From Hibiscus mutabilis (taxonomy: Eukaryota; Streptophyta; Magnoliopsida; Malvales; Malvaceae): 64,000 bases of DNA. Under the pieces are notes generated by a model. That model was not told where the DNA came from and did not search any database. It saw only the letters and a program-made list of their open reading frames with translations. Positions 43,805 to 56,693 of this stretch are shown here, piece after piece. Position 1 is the first letter of the stretch; each line of letters begins with the position of its first letter. Both the position numbers and the translations under genes were made by a program. The stretch lies in NCBI GenBank assembly GCA_019671005.1, contig CM033752.1, forward strand, positions 23,692,969-23,756,968, in the 5' to 3' direction.

Positions 43805-45313
43805 TGTTGCGTGTAATAAGTGCTCCGCAATTGTGAAAATGTACACGTTGCAAGTTATAGTATAAAAGATATCGTCTCCACAGGGATTGATGCCACTTCA
43901 AGAATCTAATCTCTTGCACTATAAAAAGTAAAAACACAAGTAGGTGATTGTAAGAGTTTTAACTAACAACTAAATTAGAAAGCAAATAAGTAAAAGAAGA
44001 TGTAATTAAATGAGAGAGAATAGGCCAGGTTATCGTAAGTTGAGGTGTGATAGCTGATTGGATCGTCTGGGTAAAAGGGTGCAAGGGCAACTCAGTTGCC
44101 GTGGCAACTTGCACAGCGGGATTGCCTTGGCAACTAATCGATGGTTGCATGAGCGACTAGCTGGGCAACTACTCGGGCGGCTGGGCAGCAACTTCAAGGT
44201 TCAGAGGAGCATTCTTCAATGGTTTCTTCTTATCCCAAAGTCGAAACTCCAGCTATTTGTGCATGCCTTGATAATACATCCCTGCGTGAATCAAGGGTGA
44301 ACAACAACCAATCTTACGCTCTTTTTAGCCGTTGAAATCCTTTAACATATCCCTAAGCCAAATTAATCTTCACCATCAATAGATTGAATAAAGACCATAC
44401 TCATTCGTTTCTTGAATCTAACTCTCCCGATATTAGATAAATAGATGAAGTTACAAGATCCTCTCCCAATTCACTCGTAAACAAGAATAAGAACCAAGAA
44501 CAAGTAAACCTTGAATTGAAAGTGCAAACTCTTATTACCTAAACAAAATCCAATTGTTTCTCACAACCACAAAACACAATAACCTTAGCAAAATAGATTT
44601 AGTTCATGGCTAGGTTCCAAAGAAACACAAGACAAAGAATTCCTAGAATAAACCTAATGGAACAAGAAAGAAAAAGATGAAGAATGGTTGAAGCCTTGTC
44701 GAAATCTCTCCAAAGCCTTGTCGAAATCTCCCTTCTTCTTTTGTCGAAAATTCTCTCCTCTCCCCCCTTTGGAGTTGACGGCTTGGTCATCTATTTATAG
44801 GGCTAGGTCAAAGTCTTTTTTGAGGAGGAAGTTAAGTTGGAATTAAATATCTTTAAAGAATATAATTCTTTATTATATTTAAATTCCTTCTAGAACTTCT
44901 CCTATCTTCTTGGGATTTAATTTCTCTTTAGCCTCTTCATGGGAATCAAACTCCTTTGGGATTTAGCTTTGCTCCACGTCATCTTGGGCTTATCTAGTCA
45001 TCAATTTCGACTACCATGTCATCTTATTCTTTGTCAAAAATTGCCTTGGCAACTAGCTCGGCATTTCCTTCATGCATTGCCCTGGCAACTGGTTCCAGCC
45101 TTGCATTGGCAAGTGATTCGTAACACACACACAAAAACATGCCAAAGCAGTATCTTTTTCCACAGAATTGAGCAAAATATGAAATCAAGCTTGTCCACCA
45201 AGGAAACGATGCAAACATGCATGAATGACTAATAATGCAATTAATATGAGCCTAAGTCTAGCAATAATATGAAAAAAAAGGGTAATAAAAATAGTACTTT
45301 TGAACACTTAACA
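43805..45313 (-). repeat. 5' LTR of element III
   Basis: 1,509 bp, minus strand. A perfect-arm GTTGCC-GT-GGCAAC palindrome lies at 44095-44108, and ATTGCCTTGGCAAC and ATTGCCCTGGCAAC occur near 45040 and 45077. It contains one copy of the 36-bp unit that is duplicated in element II. Confidence 0.9.
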
Positions 45314-45318
45314 AGCAC

Positions 45319-45909
45319 CTAGACATCTTTAAAGAGATCATCTCAGACCAAGAATCCAAGAAGACCTTGGTTGGATTCTATTGTTCTCACTACCCCATTC
45401 ATACTAGTTCCTCAGAGACAGCATCATGTATAGTAGTAAAACACTTACTCTTGAAGAGGTATATGATGACCTGCATTAACATGACAACTTGAAGCACCTC
45501 ATAAATGGATACAAGTCTAAAGTAGAAGGTCTGATTACTCGAGGATTGACCAATAATAGTGGAAAAAGACAAGAAGATTATATTTTCAGATGAAACAACA
45601 AGGGAAAAACAAAGTTTTCAATCCGAGGTAAGTCTCGTAATTTTTCCAAAAACGGAAAATTAAATCGCTGTGCTACAAGTTACATATAGGATAAAGAGGA
45701 AGGCTGAAAATCAAAATTCAAGAGAAGCTAAAGCTGATATTGCGGAAAAGTAAGATGACGAATAACTCTTGGTAGCTTTTGACAAAAGAAAGAGACTAAA
45801 CGAGGATTGGATCCTCGACCTTGCAAATTCCTTTAATATGTTTCCCAAAAAAGAATGATTTACAATCTATTAGGAAGTTCCTACTTGAATTGTAGTGATG
45901 TGAAATAAT
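45319..45909 (+). pseudogene. Copia gag C-terminal part and protease start
   Basis: Continues the copia Gag after element III: LDIFKEIISD, then in another frame SSKTLTLEEVYDDLH, a stop, and HDNLKHLINGYKSKVEGLIT. Around 45795 EDWILDLANSFNMFPKK corresponds to the copia protease start (usual DWILDSG/ACSFHM), with the catalytic Asp kept but its neighbours changed. The zinc knuckle region (about 45600-45700) is badly decayed. The segment ends at the solo LTR; 45905-45909 (ATAAT) is that LTR's target duplication. Confidence 0.75.
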
Positions 45910-48900
45910 TTTAACCCCCTTAACCCGGCCTAGACGCCAGACCGTACCGAGCGAGCTACATTGAGTTTACCAAGACAAACCCGAAAGATTTACTTAGAAA
46001 ACAATCCATTTTTCATTTTATCTTATTTAAATGCATATTTAAGCTCTAAGGTGATCATGCTAGCAGTGGTGAAATTTACAACTCAATCGGGCATCGATCT
46101 GACATCCAATTGAACAAGATTGTACTTCAAGGACCAAATTGCATTTTCTAAAAATTATGAGGACTTCCTTAAATTCAAAGTTACGAAACCTTAATTAGTT
46201 AGGTTGCATGCATAAAGGTTAAATTTCAACTTAAAATAATCATCCAAACTCATTTAATTGTGTGATCAAGAAATAGGGACTAAATTGCAAAGATTCAAAC
46301 TTCATATGGCATAATACCAGAAATAACAACTTGCGTACCGGTACACGACCTCCCCGTATCAATACGGGTATAAATTACAAAGGGGTATCGGTACGTTCCT
46401 CAATTGTACTGATACGGGCATTGAATTTTTGAAATAATGAATTTCAGTGGCTAAAGGGCATACCGATACAATTACCCGTGTATCGACACTAGGCTTATTT
46501 CTCTACTGTGCGTACCAATACATTCACCATGTGTATCGATACGCCTGTCTAATTTTGCCTAGATTGAGCCGAGATAGGCCCCGCGTAGCGATCCCTGAGG
46601 ACCTGTACCAATATGGACCAGCCTCTAATGTCCTCTTGGTCGAACATATAACACTTTGGCTTAATCTAACATGCCTCAAACATCAAACAAACATATTATA
46701 ACAAGTCTAGCAACATTTCCACAATCAAATGAGCATGGTAGAAGATCATTCACATCATAGCAAAACCAAACAAAGATACTATAGGCATGATCTCTACCCA
46801 AGAATGCAAAACATATCCCAACCCCTCAAAGCAAGATATAAAGCCTCATACAAGTCCAAAACATCAAATGAAACTTGTCCAAACTAGGGAGTAACCAAAA
46901 TAATCCTCCCAATTACAACTTGGTCACATTGCCTCTTATTACTACTAAGTATTTATAAAACCATACTTGAAATTGCTTGGCCCTTGGATTGTCTCTTGTT
47001 TACTCGTTGTCCAAATACGCTTATCTCTCTGCATTGATGAGGAAGGGGAGCATAAGCTTATAAGCTTAGTGAGGGAATCTCAAAAACACTCATCAATGCA
47101 TTTAAAACCATTTTGTTTCAAATCAAGTATATATAGCTCATGCCAAAAATCATCTCATGCTTCTAATTTTTTTCCAAAACATGCACTTATAAATATTTGC
47201 AACACATGTATCATGAATTTCTAGCATGTACCTCAATTTAAGCTTTCTCATGCTAAAACCTCAAATAGCAAGCTTAAAGAGCATCTCATGTATAAACCAT
47301 ATTATACAAAACATAATCCATTTCTCATGATACATTATATCATATATTGGCATTCAAGTGAATCAAAACCAATTCTATTCTATTTTATAAAAACACATCG
47401 GATACACGAATTTCCCAAGTGGTTCCTTTGACCACTTCACATACATCCTCGAACTGGAGTAGCCCTCAACGGTTATGATGTATAAATCCTCAAGAGGGAG
47501 AATTGGAACACTTTTGACCCCTCGACCACTGCGGTTCTCATGGTGGAGTATGGCATACTCTTGACCCCTCGACACACATGAGGTGACTTATTATAGTGTA
47601 CTTTAAACCCTGTGGCTACCCAACTATATCCGATAACTTTTAATCTTAGCCACTTGCCAATATACTCTATAAAACCACATTACCTTACTATTTTTCATAT
47701 GCATCAAATCAAACCAATTTCCAATGCATTAAACCATGTACTCAAGTATTCTCAAAACTCATTTCATAAACCATTTTCCATTCTCAATAATCAACATATA
47801 TGATCATTCGCAACATCTTTCATTTCTAAAACATGCATATAACAGTAAGTAGTCAAAACCATAAACATGTGCATGAGATTGTATTTTGGAAAACCGAAAA
47901 CGAGAGTGAGATCAACCGATACTTACTTTCGAGCTTAGACAAGTATTTTAGACTTAATCTAAACAACCAAAAAACATCTTCAAAACCTTTTTTAAAAGCA
48001 GTAAACCACTTTTCCATTCACCTACAACACAACGCCCTTGTAGCCGAAGCGAAAACAAGTTTTTGAAGCTTCTGAAACCTCTCCAAAGGATGAAGGATCT
48101 ATCTCCCCTATTTTACCCACACAAAAACGGAGGATTAATGCACTTCCATGCATCTGTAAACACAGCAGCACATATCCTCAATTTCACCACACTAAAACCC
48201 ATCAAACGTTTCTCTAAAACCACCAAAATCACAACCAAACTCCATCTAAACAAAGCCCATCCAAAACGTATTGATTTTAACATCTTAACATCATCAATTA
48301 ACATCAAAAAACAACGATATAATGTCTTTATACATCGTGCAACCTTACAACACCAAGATCACCTCAAAATCTAACTATTTACAACCTAGAAAATTAGAAA
48401 TTCACATAGTTTCAAGATTTGTTTTATTAATCTCTTCTATAACATTAAAACACATCTTATAATTGATCTAAACCAATTAGAATCAACACAAATCAGATCC
48501 ATATCAAGATTCATCAAATTTCTTATCAAAACTCAATTAAAACCAATTAATCATGATTTAATCATAAAAACATAACAAAAATTAGTTGTAAACGATTAAG
48601 AATTTGGGAATTTCAATAAAGAACCTTTAATTAGAGTAGAGAAAAGAAAATCACCTCTAATTGCTGATTTCTCCCTTAATTGGCAAGTTTTGGATAAATC
48701 TTCAAGTAAGCAAATAGGATTTAGTGTAGGAATCAAAGGAATCAATTAGAAAATCAAAATGAATTCAAAAAGAAGTGATTCTTGAGAATTTTGGAGGAAA
48801 ATTGATAGTTTGGTTGTTGAGAAAGTTGAGAGCAAAAGTAGTTACATAAGAAAATGAATTTGGTTATTTAAAATCCTTTTAATCAAATCTCTTTTATTTT

Positions 48901-49276
48901 TATTGAACACCTTTTTAAAAACCATTTAGAAATTCCCTAAATTAAGGGAAAATCTGATGAAAAACTTTGGTAAATTAGCTTCTTAAAGATTCTAAGTTTT
49001 GATACTTCTACGATTTAGGCCCCAAAACAACTTTGAAAACTTTATATTTTAGTCACTAGACCAAAATATCCCGAAATCCGATTTAGTTTATTTAAATTGA
49101 GTTTCCCAAAAGCCTTAGATTATTAATTAAGTATTTTCTAACATTTTCCACATTTTACTTTATCCAAAAACCATTTATTGAGAACTAATTCCCAAAACTA
49201 GCTCGAATCGCCTAATTCAATTCAACCTGAACCGTCTAATCGATCTAACATCTAGTCCCAAATTCAGGGTGTTACA
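45910..49276 (-). mobile_element. Chromovirus solo LTR (element I family), minus strand
   Basis: A single 3,367-bp LTR, TTTAACCCCC at the left and GTGTTACA at the right, equal to the reverse complement of a TGTAACRCCC...GGGGGTTACA LTR. ATAAT is duplicated exactly at 45905-45909 and 49277-49281. The palindrome cluster lies at 46330-46620 and GGTGGAG-type units near 47440-47590. It is longer than the element I LTR (2.8 kb), so it has extra internal sequence. The copia protease reading continues on both sides. Confidence 0.85.
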
Positions 49277-49355
49277 ATAATGCTCCATTCAGAACCATCA
49301 GAGTTGACACCATCAAAATGAAGACGTACAGTGGTACTGTCAGAACCCTTAGTGA
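49277..49355 (+). pseudogene. Copia protease fragment
   Basis: Reads NNAPFRTIRVDTIKMKTYSG then TVRTLSDV, the copia protease continuation (usual N..PC.T.GIGTI.I.M.DG..RTL.DVR). It resumes exactly after the solo LTR and stops at the next insertion. Confidence 0.75.
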
Positions 49356-50775
49356 TGTACTAACGAGTGTGTAAAAGATATATTTTGTGTACCTTTTTTT
49401 ACTTGTCTTTTGCGTGTTTCAAGTTCATATGGCTACATTTAGATTAGATTGCATATAGTTTGCATGTAGGTATGGAGTTACACAGCCTGTGCTTAACTGT
49501 TATATATTTTGGTACGTTTTATGGGGAAAATGGTGTTTTGTGGTGCATGTGTAGAATGTTGGTAGATGCTGGAGGAACTTTAGAGCGAAAGAGTAGCAAA
49601 TCGCATGACTGGAGCTGACGAGGCATAAAAAGTTGGAGATGAAACTACTTTTGCCTACGAGGACTTTCTCCCTGACACAGAACATTAAATATAGCGCAAA
49701 ATCAATGGTCTTCTTTAATGAAGTTGCGTGAACTTTAGGGTACTGAAACCCTAGTTTCACCGCCTATATAAGAGAGACTTGGACGCCAATTCAAATGAGA
49801 GCATGATTATAGACAATAGTCCTAGTCTAAAGCTTACAAAGAACCACTAGAGTGGAAGCTAGAGAAATCTCCTCAAGACAGACGCCATCGAGAGAGGCTG
49901 AAGAAGTGGGAGTCCTACAGCAACAGTTGGATGGCCTAGAAGGATTTTGTCAAGGACGCTCAACTCTTTTCTTTTCCTTTCTGGATAAATTGCCACATTT
50001 TAATATTTTTGTTATGGATTTTTTAGGCTCAGACATGAGTTAAATAATTTAGTTGGGATTATTGCTTCTAGGGTTTTATGTTTTGATTACTTTATTTTAA
50101 TGCTATAGTTGTTTTCCTTTAGCTATTCTGTTTATTTTTCTTCATGCGTAGTTATTGTAAGATCTATCGAGAGAGGCCTTTTAATTATTGATCTATGGCT
50201 TGATATTGGGAGAGTTAGGTTATACAAACCTGAATAGTGGAGCTAAGCTGTTAATTTAGTTCTAATTTGGCTTAGACATATGATTAGTGTTTCAACGACT
50301 AAAAGAGAGTTCTTAAACAAAAAATAGAGCTGTTAGGGTTCACGTATACATGTATTACCTTAGCTTCAATATTATTAACTTCTAGGGAATGAGAGAGCCA
50401 GAAGTTCCTTAGAAAATCCTGTCGAGTAGATAAAGATTTTAATGGTTTACGCAGACATGTATTGCCAATCGTTATAGCATTGTAACAAGTATTCAAGCAT
50501 ATATCCCTAGCAATATCCCAGCTTCCATAATTATTTGTTATTTTCTGCGTTGTTCGTCTTAATGGTTTACGCAGATATTTATTGCTTGTCTTTAGTTTTA
50601 ACTGTTTTAGTTTTAATAATTCAACAATCACCATTACTTGCAAACACATTCTTAAGTTCGATAACTTCTTAGTTATTGATCCAATCACCGTAGGTTTGAC
50701 ACTCTACTCATCGCTTTATTACTTGACTCGACGAATATACTTGCTCTAAAATTCATCACTATTCGACAAGCATCA
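49356..50775 (+). repeat. 5' LTR of element VI
   Basis: About 1.42 kb, placed between the copia protease and the primer site at 50781. No second copy is in the window, so its limits rest on the primer site and the host break. Confidence 0.6.
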
Positions 50776-50780
50776 AGTTT

Positions 50781-50799
50781 TTGGCACTGTTTTCAGGGA
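50781..50799 (+). promoter_or_regulatory. Primer binding site of element VI (decayed)
   Basis: TTGGCACTGTTTTCAGGGA equals the element II site with changes mostly at CG dinucleotides, as expected after cytosine-methylation decay. Confidence 0.7.
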
Positions 50800-50895
50800 T
50801 TGACAATTGATAATTATGTTTTAATTGTACTTAAGACTTTATTTTATTTTCATTTAATTTTTGTTTTGTTTTTATTTTTATTTATCATGTACAAT

Positions 50896-51028
50896 CTAGT
50901 GCATGACCAGAAGCTCCACGTCAAAACCTATTCTTCCATACAACCCAAAGATCGAAAGAACTTTGAGAAATTTACACAAAGCGAAAAAGAATATAGTGAA
51001 TGACAACGTAGAAGATAGCCATGAGAAT
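50896..51028 (+). pseudogene. Element VI gag, N-terminal fragment
   Basis: The ATG at 50896 gives MTRSSTSKPILPYNPKIERT then LRNLHKAKKN, parallel to the Gag start of elements II and III (MTRARP...E.KRTLQRLRR). The remainder is displaced by element V, inserted after AGAAT (51024-51028). Confidence 0.7.
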
Positions 51029-54000
51029 TGTAACCCCCTTAACCCAGTCTAGTCGAAACGGAGTTAAAAGGACTACACTAGGTTTACAGAAGCAAACCCG
51101 AGCTAATAACCTAAATCGGGTCCCTTTTTTCTTTTATCTTATCTAGATACTTTGATTTAGATCCTAAGGTGAACATGAAACAGCGGATACGATAACAATA
51201 CGATCAGATTACAAAATGAAGTTTAGTTGCTCAAACATGCACTTCGGAGATAAAAATGTAATTTCTACAAGTTACAGGGAGTTAGTTGATTTTCAAGTTA
51301 CCAAACCTTAATTAGTCAGATTTCATGCCCACATGTAAATTGTCAGCTTAAAACGAGCATCCAAGCTCTTAAAAATGCATACATAACATTTAGGGACTAA
51401 AACACACAATTTCAACCTTCAACAGGCCAGAACCTAAAGGAACACCAATACGCAATACGGACAGGCCCGTATCGATACGACCTAACTAACAAAATGGCTA
51501 TGCGTATTGATATCTGTAACCCTGTGTCGATATGGTGTATAGGACAAACTCGTACTGATACGGTTCCTGTAACGCCCTGAAATTGGGCCTAGATGTGGGC
51601 TGGATCGGGTAGGTGGTTCGGGAGAACCAGTTTAGGCAATTCGAATAGTTTCCAGAATTTTATTCTATAAAAAGGATTTTGGGGGAAAATAAAATATGGA
51701 AAAATACTAGAAATTACTTAATTAATATTTTAAGTAATTTGGTGAATTCAATTTGAGGTAATTAAATATGATTTTAAGACAATTTGGTCTAGCGACTAAA
51801 TAGAAAGTTTTCAAAACTATTTTTGTGAGTAAATCATAAAAGGGTCAAAACTTAGAATCTTTAAGGAGCTATTTCACCAATCTTTTTCAACAGATTTCTA
51901 TCTTAATTTAGGCTATTTTAAAGGTATTTTTAAATGATTTTATAATTAAATAAAAGGGAATTTATTAAAATGATTTTAATTTGCCAAATTCACTTTCTTA
52001 TATAACTACTTTTCACCCAACCTTTTTCTCTCAACTTTCTCAGCAACCAAACTAGGATTTCTACTCTAAAAATTCCAGGAATCAGTTCATATTGATTTCC
52101 CTTTTGATTTCTTCAAATTCTATTGTAAAATCTCTTTGGATTTCATCAAAGCATGGCCAATTAAGGGAGAAATCAGTGATTAGAGGTGATTTTCATTTCT
52201 CTCCTCTAATTAAAGGTTCTCTAATGAAATTCCCAAGTTCTTGATCCTTTGTTATTGATATATATTATGGAATTATGATTTTAACATGGATTTAAGGATT
52301 AGATTGAGTTTTCTTGGAAAATTGTTTGAAATTGATTTGGATCTGTTTTGGTGATGAATCTAATTGATTTAGATCTCCATTTGGGTGTATTTTAATGTTG
52401 AAAGAATTGATTAATCAATGTAATCTCGAAACTATGTGAATTATTAGTTTCTAGGTTGGTTATAGTTGGTTTTTGGGGTGATCTTGTTGTTGTAGTGTTG
52501 TTGGAGGTATAAGGACATGTTTAAGATGTTTTTGGATGTTAATTGATGTTGTTAGTGTTCTTGAATCATTACATGTAGGCTGGGCTTTGTTTAGGTAAGG
52601 TTTGGGGGTGTTCTTGATAGTTTTAGATGGGTGTTTAATGGATTCTTGTGAGGCAATGTTGTGTTTGTTGGTTGCTGGAGGTTTGAGGTACATAGATATG
52701 TTTTAATCCTCTATTTTTGATTGGGTAAAGTAGGGGAGTTGAATCCTTTGGCTTTTGAAGAAGGCGCGGAAGGTTGATTCGCGCATTGGCAAGCAATCGC
52801 AGGATTGTTGGTGAGTGGAAAAGTGTTTTACTGCTGTTAAAAGGTCTGAAAATAAGTTGTGGGAGTTTAGATAAAGTTGGATACACTTATCTAAGCTCGA
52901 AAGTAAGTATTGGCTGAGCTTTCTCTCGATTTTCAGTTTTGCAAAATGAAATCTCATGCACATGTTGTGGTTTTGATTACTCACTGTATTATGAATGTTT
53001 TGAAAGTGAAAGATATTGCAAATGGTCATAGATGATGGCTTTTGAGAATGGCATATGATTATGAAAGTATTTTTGAGAATAATGAAATACATGGTTTAAT
53101 GTATTTGTGTTGGTTTGATTTGATGCATATGTAAAATAGTGAGGTAATGTTGTTTATTGAATATATTGGTAAATGACTGTGTTTAAAATGATATCAGATA
53201 TAGTTGGCTACCCATAGGGTTTAGAGTGCATATAAAAAGTCACCTCAGGTATGTCGAGGGGTGTTAAGTGTTCGTCATCTCCATCATGAGAACCGAAGCG
53301 GTTGAGGTGGGTAAATGTTCCATTTTCTCCCACTGGTGGATTTATACATCCAAACCGTAGAGGTGGGTAAATGTTTTGTTACTCCAGTTTGAACCGTGGT
53401 GGGCAAGTGTGTCGTTACTACAGTTGAGGTATGCATGTGAAATGGTCGTAGGGACCACTTGAGAAATTCGTGTATCCGATGTGCTTTATGAAATGAAAGG
53501 TTGTTGGTTTTGAGTCACTTGAAAGCCAATATATGAGATAATTTCCTTCAAGCGTACTGATATAGTGGTTAGGCATATCGATACCCTTTGTATACTTTCA
53601 CAGCTTTGAGCCTCACCATACCTCGCGTACCAAACCCAAGGTACCCGTATCGGTACGCGAAGGCATATATTGACCACTAGGTCTAACATATGAAACTTTG
53701 GCTCACTCTAAACATGTCCAAACCTTATATAGACATCATACATCAACAATGGCATACTTACCACAATCATACAGGCGTTTAAAGCAAACTCAATCAATCA
53801 TGACTCAAATCTCCACAACACCTATAGGCATGCTTCCTACTCAACATACAAAACATAAATCCCAAGAAAAATCAAGCATATAAAGCCTTATACAAATTCC
53901 AATCAACAATTATAGACTTGCACAAACAGGGAGTTTAGTAAACAACCATCCCAAACTATAATTAACCACATTGCCTTTATTATTACTACTCTAATTAAAA

Positions 54001-56383
54001 ACCATACTTTCAAAAGTACAAGTCCTTGGATCCCCTTTGCTTGCTCGCTGCCTTAAACCTTTAATTCTCTACATTGATGGAAAAAGAGAGCGTAAGCACA
54101 CTAGGCTTAACGAGGAGTGCTCAAAAACAAACCAACATCAATGCAATTAAAACTGATTTTCCAAACCACCATCAAATCATCATTTAAAACACTTTTCCAA
54201 ACATCATGCTTTCAAAAACATGCATATTAAACCATATAAAACATGTATCATGGACTAAACAACAAAATCCCCATTTACAACACTCAATTTAGGCTTTCCC
54301 GTGCATAATAACCCATATGCAAGGCTTAAAGTGTAAAACATATATAAATCAACATTATACAACATAATCCATCAGCATGATACATTATTAATCGTATTGA
54401 CTTTCAAGTGATCATAAACCAAGTTCCACTTTACAAAATATTACATCGGATACACAGATTCAACAAGTGTCCTCTTAACACTTCATACAATCTTAACCAG
54501 AATCATCCATAAGTCCACCAACGGGCTTTTTGGTACCATAAACCCCTCAACTGCTGTGGTACTCATGGTGGAGTATTCGGTACACATAAACCCCTCAACA
54601 CCACTCATCGGTTAGATTTATAATCCACTAACGGGAGTTTTCAGTACCGTATAACCCCTCAGCCGTTACGGTACTCAGGGTGGAGTATTCGATACTCATA
54701 AACCCCTCAACATTTGAGGTGACTTTTTATAGTGCACTTTTAATCCTATGGTCGGCCAGTTATATTCGATAACATTTTAAACCTCATCACTTTCCAATAT
54801 AATTCATTATTAACCATGTACCTTATTGTTTTTATATACATCATTCAAAACCATTTTATAATGCATTAAACCATGCATTAACAAGTATTAACACATACTA
54901 TCATGAACCATTTTCCAAATGCATTCATCATCAATATTTGATCAAGATTGGTATAAAACGTACTCAGAAGATGCATAAAATATAGGTACCATGTAATTGA
55001 AAAACAAATGCATAAAACCAATTTCGCCAACCAAAAATAATACTTAAATCTTTTCATACTTTCTTTGGAGTTTAAACAAGCATTTCAAGCTTGATTTAAA
55101 CTCTCAAAACAACCTTTAAACCAATTCAAAGTTGAATCCCATGTTCTCACTCACCGAAATCTTTATTCGCCGATACGAATTACTACTCCAAAGCTTCCAA
55201 AACACTTATACAAGCTTGAGGATCAACTTCCCCTATTTTAACCATAACATAACAGAGGATTTACTGCATCTAAATGCATCCATAAACCTAGAAACATCAA
55301 TTCGTAACAATCCTCAACAAACTCTAACCACAACCCTCCACAATAATCGAAATCAGCATCAAACATCCTCCAAACTTAAACCAGATAAAAATCTAAAGGT
55401 TTAATCCATCAATTAACATCCAAAAACAATCGTACATCATCCTTATACCTCCAGCATTCATAAAACAACCATAACTCTCCAAAAACTCTTAACTATCAAC
55501 CTAGAAAATTAGAGATTCACTTAGTTTTGGGACTCCTATGATTAAAGCATCTTATTAACATCATTCAACATCAAAATCATGATTTATATCAATCCAAATC
55601 ATGAGAAAATGAAATCATTATGGGATTAAATCCATTTCATCAATTAAACCTTGATTTAACCAATTTCCTTTAATTAATTCATCAAAACACATTAGAAAAC
55701 ATATGAAAAGGATCAATAACTTGGGAATTTCAATAAAGAACCTTGTATTGGAGGAGAAGAACGAAACTCACCTTTAGTGTTGACTTTCCCCTTAATTGGA
55801 TGAATTTTCTTGAGAAAATAAGATTAAAACAATAAGGTTTTGCTAAGAAACATTAGGAAAATCATTTGAAATCAAAAGATTAAAGAAAATAAGATATTAC
55901 CTGAAGATTTTGAAGAAGGAAAGAGTGTTTGGCTAGGGAGAATTTGAGAAAAAATATTTTTAAGAAAAGTTAGTTATGCAAAGTTTATTTAGACAATTAA
56001 TTATAAAATTAATTCTCCAAGCTTATTTATAAAATAGCCAATTAAGGAGAAAAGTATGATATTAGACTTTGGTCTAATAGCTCATTAAAGATTCAAAGTT
56101 TTGACCCTTTACAATTTAGTCACTAGAAAAGCGTCTTTTCAATTTTTACATTTTGGTTACCTATCCAAAATGTCGTTTTTTTAAAACTTCTTTCTGTAAA
56201 ATTGATTCCACCAAAATCTTGTATATATTAAATAAAGATTTTTACCATATTTTTCCATTTTTTATCCTTTTTAAAATTATTTATTTTGAATTAATCTCGA
56301 ATTCGACTTGAATCCTCTAATTTGGTCCACTGGACCGTCTATCTGACCTAGCCAACACCTAAGCACAAAAACGGGGCGTAACA
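51029..56383 (-). repeat. 3' LTR of element V (interrupted)
   Basis: Starts TGTAACCCCCTTAACC on the plus strand and ends GGGGCGTTACA. The palindrome cluster is divided by the inner LTR fragment (51450-51567 and 53550-53660). Repeats of an AACCCCTCAAC-type unit lie at 54530-54720. Confidence 0.85.
51568..53541 (+). mobile_element. Truncated plus-strand chromovirus LTR inside element V LTR
   Basis: Starts TGTAACGCCCTGAAATTGGG exactly like the element I LTR start and follows it (including the GAGGTGGGTAAATG units at 53300-53400) up to TTGAAAGCCAATATA. It then ends about 0.9 kb short of a complete LTR. Flanks GTTCC (51563-51567) and TTTCC (53542-53546) may be a decayed target duplication. It is in the opposite orientation to the host LTR. 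Confidence 0.75.
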
Positions 56384-56400
56384 ACTCTCCCCCACTTAAG
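56384..56400 (-). promoter_or_regulatory. Polypurine tract of element V
   Basis: The minus strand reads CTTAAGTGGGGGAGAGT immediately before the 3' LTR. Confidence 0.8.
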
Positions 56401-56404
56401 AAAT

Positions 56405-56580
56405 TTCATCTTCAAAATTTACCTGATAGAAATAGATGTGGAAACTGTCTTTTCATGTCAGACTTACTCTCCCACGTGGCCTCCTCAACACTGCTATGTC
56501 ACCACAACACATTAACAAGCTCAATTGTTTTACCACGACGAACTTTACTACTAGAGTCAAGGATCTCCACCAAATCCTTA
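56405..56580 (-). pseudogene. Element V chromodomain-like C-terminus
   Basis: On the minus strand: SSKVRRGKTIELVNVLW, a stop, then SSVEEATWESKSDMKRQFPH and LF. It is the same module as in element I, with one stop. Confidence 0.75.
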
Positions 56581-56693
56581 TCATAGGATAAATTCGGTCC
56601 CAACTCAACATCCTCCAATGGCATCACATGCGATGGATCCGAACGATACCTCTACAACATGGATACAAGAAACACATCATGAATGTTCTCTAA

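Larger units (their letters stand above)
35221..45313 (-). mobile_element. Element III: Athila/Tat-type Ty3/gypsy retrotransposon, nearly complete
   Basis: A minus-strand 10.1-kb element of the same family as II. LTRs are 43805-45313 (5') and 35221-36708 (3'), with the exact duplication AGCAC at 35216-35220 and 45314-45318. The primer site lies at 43787-43804. Gag has a zinc knuckle and one or two breaks. Pol is interrupted by only a few stops, far better preserved than in II. It lacks the long extra 3' ORF of II. Confidence 0.92.

Noticed and set aside
47375..48374. Several 60-100-codon frames in the solo LTR at 45910-49276
   Set aside because: They lie in LTR sequence that aligns with non-coding LTRs of element I and have no conserved protein content.
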